From contig NC_046677.1 in the NCBI RefSeq assembly GCF_003369915.1, positions 18,866,913-18,930,912 on the forward strand: a DNA stretch of 64,000 nucleotides. Direction: 5' to 3'. Source of the DNA: Drosophila miranda. Lineage: Eukaryota; Arthropoda; Insecta; Diptera; Drosophilidae. Within the stretch, counting starts at the first letter, position 1. Every line of letters begins with the position of its first letter. Under the pieces are notes generated by a model, which saw only the letters and a list, made by a program, of their open reading frames with translations, was not told the origin of the DNA and did not search any database. Below, in pieces: positions 34,601 to 45,684 of the stretch. The position numbers and the translations under genes were made by a program.

Positions 34601-34639
34601 TCTGGCGGGTTCTATTCATATACAACCTGAAAAGCACTC

Positions 34640-35130
34640 TACATATATACGATACTCAGTCAGTATGTGCATTTCTGTCTGGCTTCCCTCCGCCAGAAAG
34701 CGCACACTGCACAAGCAAGAGTGTGTGAGAGAGGGACGGCGTTGCGTAGCCCCTGGAAATTTATTTGCTCCTTATGGCTATAATAATCATCAGCTCTAAA
34801 GATATGGTCATTCAAAATTGTGCATACCACAGATTTTCTTTTTTGTGGGGGCGTGGCAAAATTTTGAAAAAAAACTTGATTCAGAGTGATATCACAGGAG
34901 TCCGGATAAAAAATTTCGTTGCTCTAGCTCATATAGTCTCTAAGAACGTTAAACAAGACGTTCGGACGGACGGACAGACAGACAGATAGATATAAATGGC
35001 TCTATCGACTCGGCTATTGATGCTGATCAAGAGTATATGTATATACTTTATGGGGTCGGAAACGCTTCTTTCGAGACATTACACACATCCATTTTCTACA
35101 CAAATTTAATAAACTCTCCTGATTGAGACG
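34640..35130 (+). mobile_element. DINE-1 element between the two duplication copies
   Basis: Has ATACTCAGTCAGTATGTGCA, CTTTTTTGTGGGGGCGTGGC, TTGATGCTGATCAAGAGTAT, GGGGTCGGAAACGCTTCTTT and the tail. The left end is incomplete and the core carries small differences from the copy at 32747. Confidence 0.85.
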
Positions 35131-35454
35131 ATAGATGACTTTATGATGCATTAACATTTGAGTATATGACACCTTCACCAGAGCTTTATTTTTTAGCTTG
35201 TGCCTTTTTTATAATATTTTTCTTTACCCCAACGTCAAATTTTTCTTTGAAATAAGTCTGTCCAACGACAACCGATTTGGTTATCGGAACGTCAGAACCA
35301 ATGTTTTTGTACGCGAAACATCCCAAATTGCGCTGCGAGAGTTTGACAAAGGGGTTTGGCTCTGGTAGCTCTCCGATTTGGATGGAAGCTCTCGCGTAAA
35401 AGAGGGAACCACGTTTGCTAGTTATGTGCTAGATTGCTGGATGAAGAAGACCGT

Positions 35455-35830
35455 GTGAAGGGGGAACGTATCAACAGACAATCGATTTATTGATTCTGGC
35501 TATAATAATGACTTTATTCTGAATGATTCTGCCAGTTCGATTTTCTAGTTGCTTCAAAACTGTGGATGGCACATATATTATTCCTTTGAGGGGGCATGGG
35601 CCAGTTTTTAAATACACATGTAATAGTGTAATATAAGAGGAGTCTGGATACAAAATTTGGTTGTTCTAAGTCTTATAGATCTAGACTGTCTGAGATCTAG
35701 ACAGACAGACATACATAGCTATATTGAAGAATATATATATATACTTTACGGGGTAGGAAACGCTTTCTTCTGGGTGTTAGACACAGCTACACAAAACTAA
35801 TATATCCCTTAATCTATACGTTAATTTGTT
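35455..35830 (+). mobile_element. Worn DINE-1 element upstream of duplication copy 2
   Basis: Starts GAAGGGGGAACGTATC, keeps AACTGTGGATGGCACA, TTGAGGGGGCATGGGCC and GGGTAGGAAACGCTTTCTTC, but has lost the TTGATGCTGATCAAG core by deletion. Confidence 0.75.
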
Positions 35831-35885
35831 AGAAAGTATCTATGACAAAAATAAATTTGTAACATTAATAATTTTCAAATAACTG

Positions 35886-37605
35886 GTGTAATTTTTGAAA
35901 AAAGAACAGAACAACTATTATCTGTAGATTGAATAGGATGGAACCAATGTTATAACATAATATAATAATATAACACATTTACAATTCATTTTCGAACGAT
36001 GAAATACATTTTTAATTTTTTGTAATAAATATTACATACAAATATTTATTAATGTAGAACTTTCTTTTTATTTTTTTGCTATGCTCTATTGTACACTTTA
36101 TTTCAATTTTATTTGAATTATCCAGTTAATCTCAAGCTATGTCCGTTACAACCACCGTAGTCGCCGCGTGCTACGCAAATCCGAACTGAAATTTCGTAAA
36201 AATGGTTTAAGAACGAAGCGATGAAAACAAAGCCATCAGCTTCGAAGTAAGATTCATCGTAACTCAAGCGGTTGAATTCAAACAAAAGCCATTATAAAAA
36301 TACAGGGCTTAGCTCATAGTGCCATGGTTGCCATCATGTTGCCTCCCACCACCCGCAACCACTAGTTGAAAGCAAACGAGCGATTGTCAGGCCATGCCTA
36401 CCCATTTATATCTATGAACTTATATGTACATATATGTCCAAATGGCCATACATACATACATGTATACGCATAGATAGAGATGCACGTTGATGTAAATATA
36501 TACATATGTACACACATAAACACCAAATATCGTTGCCGCCCGAATATTTATACCCGACAAAAAAATAAATATACTTTTAAAACGAATACTTTTTAAAGCG
36601 AATTTTCATTTGATTCATTTATCAAACTAAAACTGGTGGAACCTTGATTGTTATCTGCTTGAAAAGTACTCTTTTCCGATGATGTTCGACGTTATTAGAT
36701 ATATGTACATATATGTGTAAGGATATGCATCCGAGAGCTTAAGCTTAACCACGTATATAAAATTAGTATTTTTTATTTACATTTTGTAGAAATGAAAATA
36801 AAAATTAAAAATATGCAAGAAAAAGTATATTGTTAAAATTTTCAAAGCGCAAATTATAAAATCAACAGGTTTATACATTATCCCAATTGAGCTGCAAAGA
36901 GATATGATGAAAATTTGGAACCAAATGGTAGATAAGTGACGTATAAAATCATTTTCCATCAACTACTACTACTCGTTAATTCATCGTTATACAGCATTTA
37001 AAAAAATAGAAACACCATGCATATCGTCCCAGATTACATACATCATAGTACTCGTATCCTAACACTTACATACCTATATTACTTCTGCTGGGCTGTATAA
37101 AATACGGTTTTCATCCGTGACTGCAAAGTATTTCGTTAAGCGAAAAAACACGAAGAAAACTCGAAGAATTGCCTGTTTACTTATGTGTAACGAGTTTATG
37201 AACTATACAAAAAAGTAAGAACACTTATTAATTTTACTCTATATATTTATTACATATGATAAGTTATCTTATTTTTATTTGGCTTAAAATCACAAGCGAT
37301 TTTGATTATAATATTCCAAAAACGAAATATTTTATTCTCTTAAAGGCTATGGCGCCTGTTTATGTATCTCTATCAGACTTTGCTTATTTTTGCCCGTTAT
37401 ATATGCATTTACATACATTACATACATACTGTGCTCGGTTTAATTTATTAAGAAAACCGCTAATCCTACAATTACTCATTTTTTGACCAATCATTCCAAT
37501 GGGAGCTAAAAGCCAGCCAGGAAGGAGATCGAGCATTTCTAAAGCTACACAATCTGTATGTGTTTGACTGGTTTGACGGACTAGTCTGCATAGAATCAGA
37601 CCCGA
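35886..37605 (+). repeat. Segmental duplication, copy 2 (no DINE-1)
   Basis: Diverged duplicate of 32326-34600. At 36300/36301 it has the uninterrupted sequence where copy 1 carries DINE-1. Small indels (for example around 36840-36870 and 37000-37130) separate the copies. Confidence 0.9.
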
Positions 37606-39330
37606 GACCGATCAATCAATCTCACCGACCGAAGAATGAACCTATTCATCCACGAGTTTCATGTACTTTATGTATTTTTTCGTTTTATGCGATGCCAAGT
37701 TTCCTTTGCTTTTGAAAAAGGTCTCGAAGTTTGCGCGGAGCATCATTTGACAGAGTGTTTGGATCGTAAACGCTCAGGAGGTCTGCAGTCAGAAAGTAGG
37801 ATCATATATCCGCTGCTTTACATGCAAGCCTTGACTGCTGACGCAACTTATGGGGAATTTACCCGCAGACGGACTTCGAGCTCTCCGGCCATATATACTT
37901 CTACGGGCGGTAGGCAGCGCGCTCCTAACTACTCTTTGGCTAGTGCTTTAAAAACCGAACTAGAATAGTCAACCCAGCCGAATATGGTAAACTCTCAGCA
38001 ACCAACTACAAAGCCCTATTGAAGCGAGTATATTTACTCTTCAGCAACATATGATGGACTTCATTCATGAGAACAACTAAGCAAAATCGAAACACACTGG
38101 TTCAGATGCATCCATCTCTCAAATAATAAACCTGAACTAACCAAATTCCACTACGACATATACATAAAGGTAATGCTTCTTTCAGAGAAGCCCCTCACAA
38201 TCAAATACAACTTTCAAATAAGCTATTATTTCTTTTATCGTACGGATCATCCGGGCATTCGGTGAAAAAGGCATCTTAATTAGAAACCGCGTCAAACACC
38301 ACTTTTATGAAAGGTTTGCAACAAATTATCTTGTGACTCCCAAAGGAAAGCAGTTATAAAACGCAATCATCAAAGGGAACAACAAACCAAACTATGTTCT
38401 CCCGGGTACGCCCACATATTTGACATCAGACCCTAGAAAGATACCAGGTTTGAAACACTGCGCAGACGAAGAACATCCCGTGCGATCTAATAAGTTCCGA
38501 ATCGCTTTCGGATCTATTATCCGATCGCTCGCCTGTTCAACCATGTCTTCTCCAAAGTCCGGAGTTCGTAGAGCATCATTAAAGGCTCACAACGCACAGA
38601 ACGAACAGGCTTAAATACAAGAAATATGCCAGTACCCACATTAAAGTAACCCCGCATAAACATTGAAGAACACATCGACTGCTCCGCTAATGCACTAAAA
38701 TCTGTACTCGTTAAAGCAGGAAAGATTAGAAAATGCAATAAGAAGACTTGGGTACTTTCCCAAGTACAGACCATTAGGCCTACTTATTTGTCTTCCAAAA
38801 AATGTTCTCCTGATCCTGACGATTGAGCATATCAACAGCATCTCGTCAGAGATACGTACTGTATCTGAACAACGGGAATATTGGATATTCCTAGACGTTA
38901 GTCACCCGGTCGCGGCGGACCTATGTACAAATTAACAAAGCTGCTGATACAATTCATCCATGAACTGATCCAGTCGTATCTCTACAAAAGATTCTTGCCA
39001 TGAGATGTAACGAAGTCGAAGCCAACAGCCTCGATGTTTGCTGATGACACCGCGATTCTTAGTTGCTCCAAATGCCTAGTAAAGGCAACTGGCCATCCAG
39101 CCCGCCAATTATTAACTGTAGATATGGCTTGCAGATTGGCACATACAAGTAAAGCATGTTACTTCTACCTTTACAACCTTACAACAAAGCTGTCCCCCTT
39201 TGCTTCTAAACAATGCATGTGACCCTCATGCTAACGAAGTTATATACTTGGGCGTCCATCTGGACAGGCGGCTGACCGGGCGCAAGCACATAGAAGCCAA
39301 GAAGGCCAATACGTTAACTTTTCGTTTTAA
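37606..39330 (+). mobile_element. Decayed jockey-superfamily LINE
   Basis: The plus strand retains the catalytic RT block FADDTAILSCSKCL near 39035, followed by VIYLGVHLDRRLTGRKHIEA near 39240, both standard in Doc/F/jockey-type LINEs. Fragments near 38420-38600 (DPRKIPGLKH) fit the end of the endonuclease domain. Stops and frameshifts occur throughout. The left part (37606-38100) is not assignable. Confidence 0.7.
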
Positions 39331-40199
39331 AGGGCTTCCGGTTTCACATATTTTTGTTATTGATATGTTTCATTTTTCATCGTTTCTGGCAAACAAAAAC
39401 AGCTGACCTGGCTACTTTGTAAACATACAGCGTGACTAAAATTATTGATTAATATTTTCACAATTACTTGTTTTAAAGCAAAACGACGGCAGAAAGTGCG
39501 CGATTTAAGAAGATCAAGACATCTTAGATGCAACACCTGTATATTTAACATATCTGACGAGCTGTGAGTAACATTTGTAAAACATGAGCATGTATTTTAA
39601 AAATATAGCTTCTGATGGTCAAAAATCTAATTTTTCGCAAAAAAAATTGTGAATTAAATGTGGCAGTAATTTGCTGTCATTACCGCGCTGTTCTGCTACG
39701 CAAATGTTAGGAGCGCATTTATTTATTATTTATTATTTATACATTTTCATTTCTTGCCAACATTCCGATAACCAAATCGGACTGCCTTAACTGCTTGCAC
39801 CAAAAGGAAAAAGTGAATGCCCTGACCAATTCTTTACGCGCCAAACTAGAGGTTTGGTTAAGAAAATATGATTCATAAAGAAAGCATAAGATAAATTGCC
39901 CTGATATAGGTATCAAGTTTATGTTAATGCAGCAATAAGTCATCTATTTTTTAACATTTTGAAAAGTAAGAAATCTTGCGGACTGTGAAAACGGGAGCCC
40001 CAATTTATGTGAAAGTGAAAAAAGAAGCCTGGCTGTTTATTAATTATAATTCGAGCATAAGAGGGTTCATGCAAGAAATAATTTGATCTACAAAACGGAA
40101 GGGACACGGGTACACAGTTTCTAGTCAGGGCTATCTACATACGTCACCCTTGATCATCAAGCATTTTCCTACGATTAACTAATGATAGAATATTTATTA
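39331..40199. other. Unassigned AT-rich sequence
   Basis: No gene or repeat core was recognised. A short frame near 39760-39870 (KSDCLNCLHQKEKVNALTNS) is open but without family match. Confidence 0.3.
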
Positions 40200-40977
40200 A
40201 AATCGGTCTATTAGTGTAGGATGGAAATCTTAACCTTTCATCCCAGTTGTAAGTAAACAAAAGTAACGGTTTCTCTGGACTGATACTGTACTATCCTGGT
40301 GTACTTTGTACTGAGCCAAACACAAGAACCGTATTCTAAAATCGGACGAACTAGCGAGATATAGAGAGACTTTGTTATATAGGGGTCATTAAATTCCTTT
40401 GACCAGCTTTTTATAATTCATTAATTTATTTACCATGGTAGTATGTGTTCAGAAAACTAACTTGGGGTCTAATATAGCACCAAAATCTTTAACCATAGTA
40501 ATTCTCTCAAGAGTGGTGCGGTGGATAAGGTGTAAGGAGACAAAAAGGGTCTGGAACGATGAAATGTCATTACTTTACGTTTTGAAGCATTAAGGTGTAA
40601 CATATGTGTACAATAGCATGACTTAATGTTTTTGAGATTACAAGCCAGAGTGAGAAAAGAAATGTCCTTATACTTGGCAGAAAGCTTAACTTCATCCGCA
40701 TACCTGAGTGTGTAAAGTAAGAAGACTAGATGGCTACTCTGTGGGTCTCCAGAAGTAACCTCAACTTGTGAAGAGAAGGACTTTTTGAAAAGAACTCTTT
40801 GAGACCTGGAACAAAGGTAGCTAGAAATGCATTTCAGGAGGTTGGGCGGAAACCCTAAAAGGTCATATTTTTGTGCTAAAAGGAAGTTTACAGAGTTGAA
40901 TGCTTTACTGAAATCGGTGTAAATAACACCCGTCTGTAAGTTGACTTGAACATGTGTGGTAATTGATTGTCGTCTTA

Positions 40978-42694
40978 CAGTATGTCAAGAAACTCTTTAC
41001 ACACTGAAAATAAATTAAATTTGTTGACTTTGGATAAGAAAATAATGGCCTTTGGTTCAAATTTATCAAATTTTTTTAATTCATAACCATTCAGGGATTA
41101 ATTATAAAGTAGTTAGTGAAAAAAAAATAACAAAACTATAAATAGGTAACTTAAAAAATAACAAAAACAATGATTACTCATTTTTGACACTGTCAAGAAA
41201 GTCTTTACACAAAATATTTTCATTTTTTAAATTCAAAATTCTTCGTAATTATTTAATATATTTAACTTATTTTAATATTTGGTATGTCCACCCTTAGCAT
41301 TGACTACATGCTGGAGCCGTTTTTTCATCGAATTTATCAATTTTTGTAGGTCATACTCAAAGGGAATCTTTTGCCACTCTTCCAATATGAATTCTTTGAG
41401 CTGATTGCGGTTTTTGGGCCCACAAATAGGCCCACAAATTTTCAATGGGGTTAAGATCGGGACTCTGCGGTGGTGTATCAATAACTTTTCCACAGTTGTA
41501 AAGCAGACAAGCTCTCACATTGGACTCTTTATGTTTGGGATCATTGTCTTGATAAAACTTAAATTTGGCCCTATTGTCCGTAATGAGACCAAAAATTTCT
41601 CCGCACTGCTTTTTAAATTTGTTTTTAAAATTTGGAGGTACTGTTTTGCATCCATTGTGTTCTCAATAAATTCAATATTTCCCACTCCTCGGCTAGAGAT
41701 GCACCCCCAAATCATAACCGAAAATTTTCCAAACTTTACAGTCGGAATGATGTTTCGGTTATCTAAAGCTGTTAACGGCTTGCGCCATACTCTGGGTGGA
41801 CCATCATTGTAATATAGCATCATTTTTGTTTCGTCGCAAAATATGACGTCATCCCAATACTCTGCCGGCTTACTGATCATGTTAACAGCGAAAGTGAAGC
41901 GCTTTTCCACATTGACCGACGAAAGCAGCGGTTTTTTTCGTGCCACTCTGGAAGAGTATTTATGGCGTAGAATAACCTGGCGTACTGTTTCGTGTGAAAC
42001 AACCCAGTCAAGTTCTTCGTCAAGTTCCTTGGCCAGAGTCCTGACCGATATTTGCGGATTCTGATTAATTTTCCTCATGATTATGCGGTCTGCCCGTTTG
42101 TCTATCTTCCTTTTACGGCCACCTCCAGATTTGGTTTCCAGTCTCCCTTCGTTCTTCGCGCGACTTAGGACATTGTAAATTGTTTTCCTTGATACTGAAA
42201 ACATGTCTACCATGTCTGCAACAGATTTGCCCAACTGGTGATTATAGTAAATCAACTGGACAACGTCAAAGCTTAGTCTTTTGTCAGGCATTTTAAAAAT
42301 TTCAGAAAGTTAGTCTGTAGATGTGCACCGGTCAAAATTTCGCAACCAAATCAAAGTCAATGCAAAAATAGAGCATCACTGAGCAACGCCAAAAGCATAG
42401 ATTACGGTAAAGTCCCGTTTTTTCTAAGAACGAGATCAAAACAGAGCTCGAAAACGAAATGTGTAAAGAGTTTCTTGACAGTGTCAAAAATTAGTAATCA
42501 TTGTTTTTGTTGTTTTGTAAGTTACCTATTTATAGTTTTGTTATTTTTTTTTTCACTAACTACTTTATAATTAATCCCTGAATGGTTATGAATTAAACAA
42601 ATTTGATAAATTTGAACCAAAGGCCATTATTTTCTTATCCAAAGTCAAAAAATTTAATTTATTTTCAGTGTGTAAAGAGTTTCTTGACATACTG
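40978..42694 (-). mobile_element. Tc1-family transposon with long IR/DR ends, S-element type
   Basis: A 1,717-bp element bounded by TA (40976-40977 and 42695-42696) with CAGT termini. The terminal inverted repeats are about 233 bp (40978-41210 and 42461-42694) and differ at only about eight positions by eye. Each carries an outer and an inner copy of GTCAAGAAACTCTTTACAC. The size and about 234-bp ends match the Drosophila S element; Paris of D. virilis is similar. The closeness of the ends argues for a recent insertion. Confidence 0.92.
41272..42291 (-). pseudogene. Tc1/S-like transposase, two frameshifts
   Basis: Starts MPDKRLSFDVVQLIYYNHQ with a helix-turn-helix domain (VADMVDMFSVSRKTIYNVL), a GRKRK linker, and DD34E catalytic blocks: FCDETKMML, then DNDPKHKE and PQSPDLNPIENLW. 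One extra T in a run near 41610 shifts the frame before the second Asp, and a compensating change near 41430 restores it for the C-terminus (VNAKGGHTKY). All three acidic residues are still visible in the DNA but not in one frame, so this copy is inactive as read. Confidence 0.88.
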
Positions 42695-42980
42695 TATTAA
42701 TTCATGGTGAGCTGGAGATATTTTTTTCAGACTAAAAAAGGTTGTAATTTCATATAATAGTTAGGCAAGAAACTTAAATAGCAGCCAGCACCTGGTATTG
42801 TACCACATCCATCAAAATCTAGTCCAATAAAATTGTGAGGATTAAGATCCATTTCAATAACATGCATATTCCTGAAAAGCTATAGTCTCTGCATTCAAAG
42901 CATGAAAATCTATAAACAAACGATTAAAGAGAAGGCACGTGTGAAAAGAAGAAGTAAGAGTAGTTGGGAGCCATTACTAC

Positions 42981-43825
42981 GTTCGAAACGTTTTCTTTGA
43001 ATTTTTCTATGCGGCTCTTAGTTTTGGATAGTTTATTTGCAAAATGCAGAATAATATGAGTTCAGAGGCATGCATTAATCCGTATTCTTAGCAAGTAATA
43101 CTCAGGATTTAATATTTGTCAGGTTAATGCTCAAAGACTTATCAAGATGTATGAGTTTACATTGTCCGAAACGTGGTTTACGTCTAATGTTTGTGATGTT
43201 ATGATTACATGTAACGTATACAATGTTTTTCGATCGGACAATGAAGGACATGTTATGTTCAGTCTAACCTGACAGCTAATATAATAAGTAAGCATACCAT
43301 ACTAAAATAGCAACATGCTAAATTATTACCAGTTAAAAAAAAATTTGAAAGCGATGAGTCTGAATTACGCATTATCAAGCCGTTTTTAAGACCCTGGATG
43401 TCTAACAATATTAAATTGCTAATAAATTCTCGAAATGTCACCGTGACTATCACGGTTCTAAGCAAAAACTGAATAAACTGAACTAAGCAGAACATTTAAC
43501 CATTCACGCAAGCAAAATCTATGGGACAAGCTTAATCCCCAATAAGCCGAGTACTTATTCCGATTAAATAAGAACACGGCGCATAAAAAAAATACGATCT
43601 GTTCTTTATTAAGTGATATCCAAAATGTAAGTGAAGCTTTCTTGCACTTAACATGCCTGCATTGCTGCTCCGATCGCTGAGGGCAACTACTCTCGGCATA
43701 ATTAGTTAAGCAAGAGCAAAACATAGACAACGAAGAGCGAGCTTTTTTTTTTTTTACTAATAAACATGTTGAAGTGGGGTTGCAGCTTCTGCACCACCTG
43801 AACCCAATTATTAATCTTTCGTTGC
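42981..43825 (+). mobile_element. Jockey-type endonuclease fragment and unassigned flank
   Basis: Near 43090-43240 the plus strand reads VNAQRLIKMYEFTLSETWF, the start of a jockey-type apurinic endonuclease (CQVNAQSL...SETW). It is in the opposite orientation to the RT relic next to it. The remainder to 43825 shows no recognisable coding content. Confidence 0.5.
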
Positions 43826-44131
43826 CAATACCATGGTGTTGTCAAAAAATCAAACCTCTGACCAACTTATAGAATAATTATTCTCATGATCACACTTACC
43901 AAAGGTTTTCGTTTTCTTTGACCACGGTTCTTCTGAATGTGCTGTTTTGGTGCAACATCTATGAAGGCTATCATACTGTCTTTTGTGAATAGCTACAGTG
44001 CAATGACAGTCCCAATTTTCATCTTTGTCTTTGAAAACTAAATTCGCCTTATACAAAGTACAGGTTATCTTATGACATAAAATGCATCTTCATTTTAAGT
44101 GCCAATACCATGGCGTTGTCAAAAAATCAAA
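43826..44131 (-). pseudogene. Fossil duplicate of Nse4 exon 3
   Basis: Minus-strand 44060-43880 repeats Nse4 exon 3 and its donor (ANLVFKDKDENWD, then an indel, then ENRGQRTRKP-type sequence out of frame). Compared with the real exon it lacks about 20 bp (AACGGCATTCCAAACTGAAT on the plus strand) and has other changes, so it cannot be spliced in frame. The block is bounded by an imperfect 31-bp direct repeat (GCCAATACCATGGTGTTGTC...) at 43826-43856 and 44101-44131. Confidence 0.85.
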
Positions 44132-44193
44132 TGGCTATTGCAATGAGAGCAAGGTTTTGTATTGTTTTATTCTTAATAAAATAAAAAATGTCA

Positions 44194-45684
44194 TTAACTA
44201 TCGTCTTTTTCCAATCTTTTCAACATTGGCTCTTGTATGTTGTAATGCTTTACCATTTTCTGTGAAATAACAAATAAAGATTACATATTCCTTCGCATCT
44301 TTTACTTTCATACCTGACAAAAGTTGACATCAATGGCACAAATTGCCTGAGCAGATCCGTTTGTAGATAAATTTCTGGGATTGGCAACAGTTCGAATTTG
44401 TGGTAAATTATCATTTCCTGGCTCAATATAAATCATATTTTCTTGAACAAGAAATGAAATATTCAATGCATTCTGAACAGAGTCCATAAAATTTGTGGGG
44501 TGACAAACTAATTTGAAGTATGGAATGGGCTGGTCGTTGCCAGTTCTGTAGATTTGCCTGATTTGTTTAAGCGTATTGTTGACTGATGCTGAACCTTCCT
44601 CCTTGCGCTGCAACTTGTCACTTTTTATTGGACGTTTTTCTTCCACCTGTGAAATAAATGCAAGATTACTGATTGTAATTATTAAGTATGTGCCTCATCA
44701 CAGAAATCGAAAAATATAGTTGGCAGAGATAAACCCGTTAGTCTGTATTAATTTGCGCCTAGATCTTGGAGACTATACCAGCTAGAATAACAGGATTTTT
44801 TTTTTGGACTCCTGTGATATAACACTGCATCAAGTGCATATAAAATGTTTGAAACATTCTCTATTACGTTGAAGAATCTGTTTACAATCGCAATGATTGA
44901 GGATACGATGAAAATTAAATTAAATGCGCCAGAATATACCGAAAAGATTTTCATACATCTTTTTTCCGACCTATGCACACGCCAACTACATAATGTACAT
45001 ACATACATACATACATATGTACGTACATATAGTTCAATCTACTTATTGACCAGATTCAAACTTCTGACTAACTTAGTGAATAATTATTCTCATGATCATA
45101 CTTACCAAAGGTTTTCGTGTTCGTTGACCACGGTTCTTCTGAATGTGCCGTTTTGGTGCAACATCTATGAAGGCTATCATACTGTCATTTGTGAATAACG
45201 GCATTCCAAACTGAATAGCTACAGTGCAAAGAGAGTCCCAATTTTCATCTTTGTCTTTGAAAACTAAATTCGCCTTATAAAAAGTACAGGTTATTTTGCG
45301 ACAACCATATCATTAGTTGTCTACTTACAATAGCTGTAAAGACCATTTGGTCTGTAAAGTTTGTGTTATATTGTATAGCCTTTCCGACAACTTCATGATT
45401 GCGCCTTAGCAATTCAGAGTCTAGTACGAGCTCCGTAGGATTTGTACGACGTTCTTTCTGTCCCTTTGCGATTTCGTTTGATTTTCTAATAATGGTTTCT
45501 ATACCAAGTATTGAGTCGTCGAACCTTTTATTTTCAATTTGTTGCTCTAAGAAAATTGAAATTCGTTAATTAACCTGCATTCAACATTAAATATCTACTT
45601 ACCAATCTCAATGTTTTTTTCGATAAGATCTTGTAAACGCATAATGCGAACATCTTGTTCGTTTTCTTCTTGTTGATCTTCCAT
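44194..45684 (-). CDS. Nse4: Nse4, kleisin subunit of the SMC5/6 complex
   Basis: Five exons (45684-45603, 45546-45329, 45273-45106, 44646-44314, 44259-44194) join in phase to 288 aa. Nse4 is the kleisin that bridges Smc5 and Smc6 heads and supports DNA repair and replication-fork stability in the nucleus. The N-terminal helix region (RIMRLQDLIEKNIEIE) and LVLDSELLRRNHEVVGKAI match the Nse4 N-terminal segment; the C-terminal winged-helix region contains PYFKLVCHPTNFMDSVQNAL, NISFLVQENMIYIE and LPQIRTVANP, and the protein ends with the short YNIQEPMLKRLEKDDS. The length is normal for insect Nse4. Intron 3 (45105-44647) holds a DINE-1 scrap near 44750-44840 and CATA repeats at about 44999-45030. 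Confidence 0.93.

Larger units (their letters stand above)
40200..42980 (-). mobile_element. Jockey-type LINE relic split by a Tc1 element
   Basis: Reading the minus strand from 40977 down gives GVIYTDFSKAFNSVN, LLGFPPNLLKCISSYLCSRS and QRVLFKKSF, then a damaged SGVPQGSHL and a damaged YADDVKL (RYADEVKL). This is the RT core of a jockey-superfamily LINE. The upstream part continues at 42697-42980 beyond the inserted transposon. Smaller relics of the same family lie near 6800-6885 and 52440-52510. Confidence 0.75.

Noticed and set aside
44999..45030. CATA tandem repeats as a possible CRISPR or regulatory array
   Set aside because: Simple tetranucleotide microsatellites of the kind common in Drosophila introns; no spacers.
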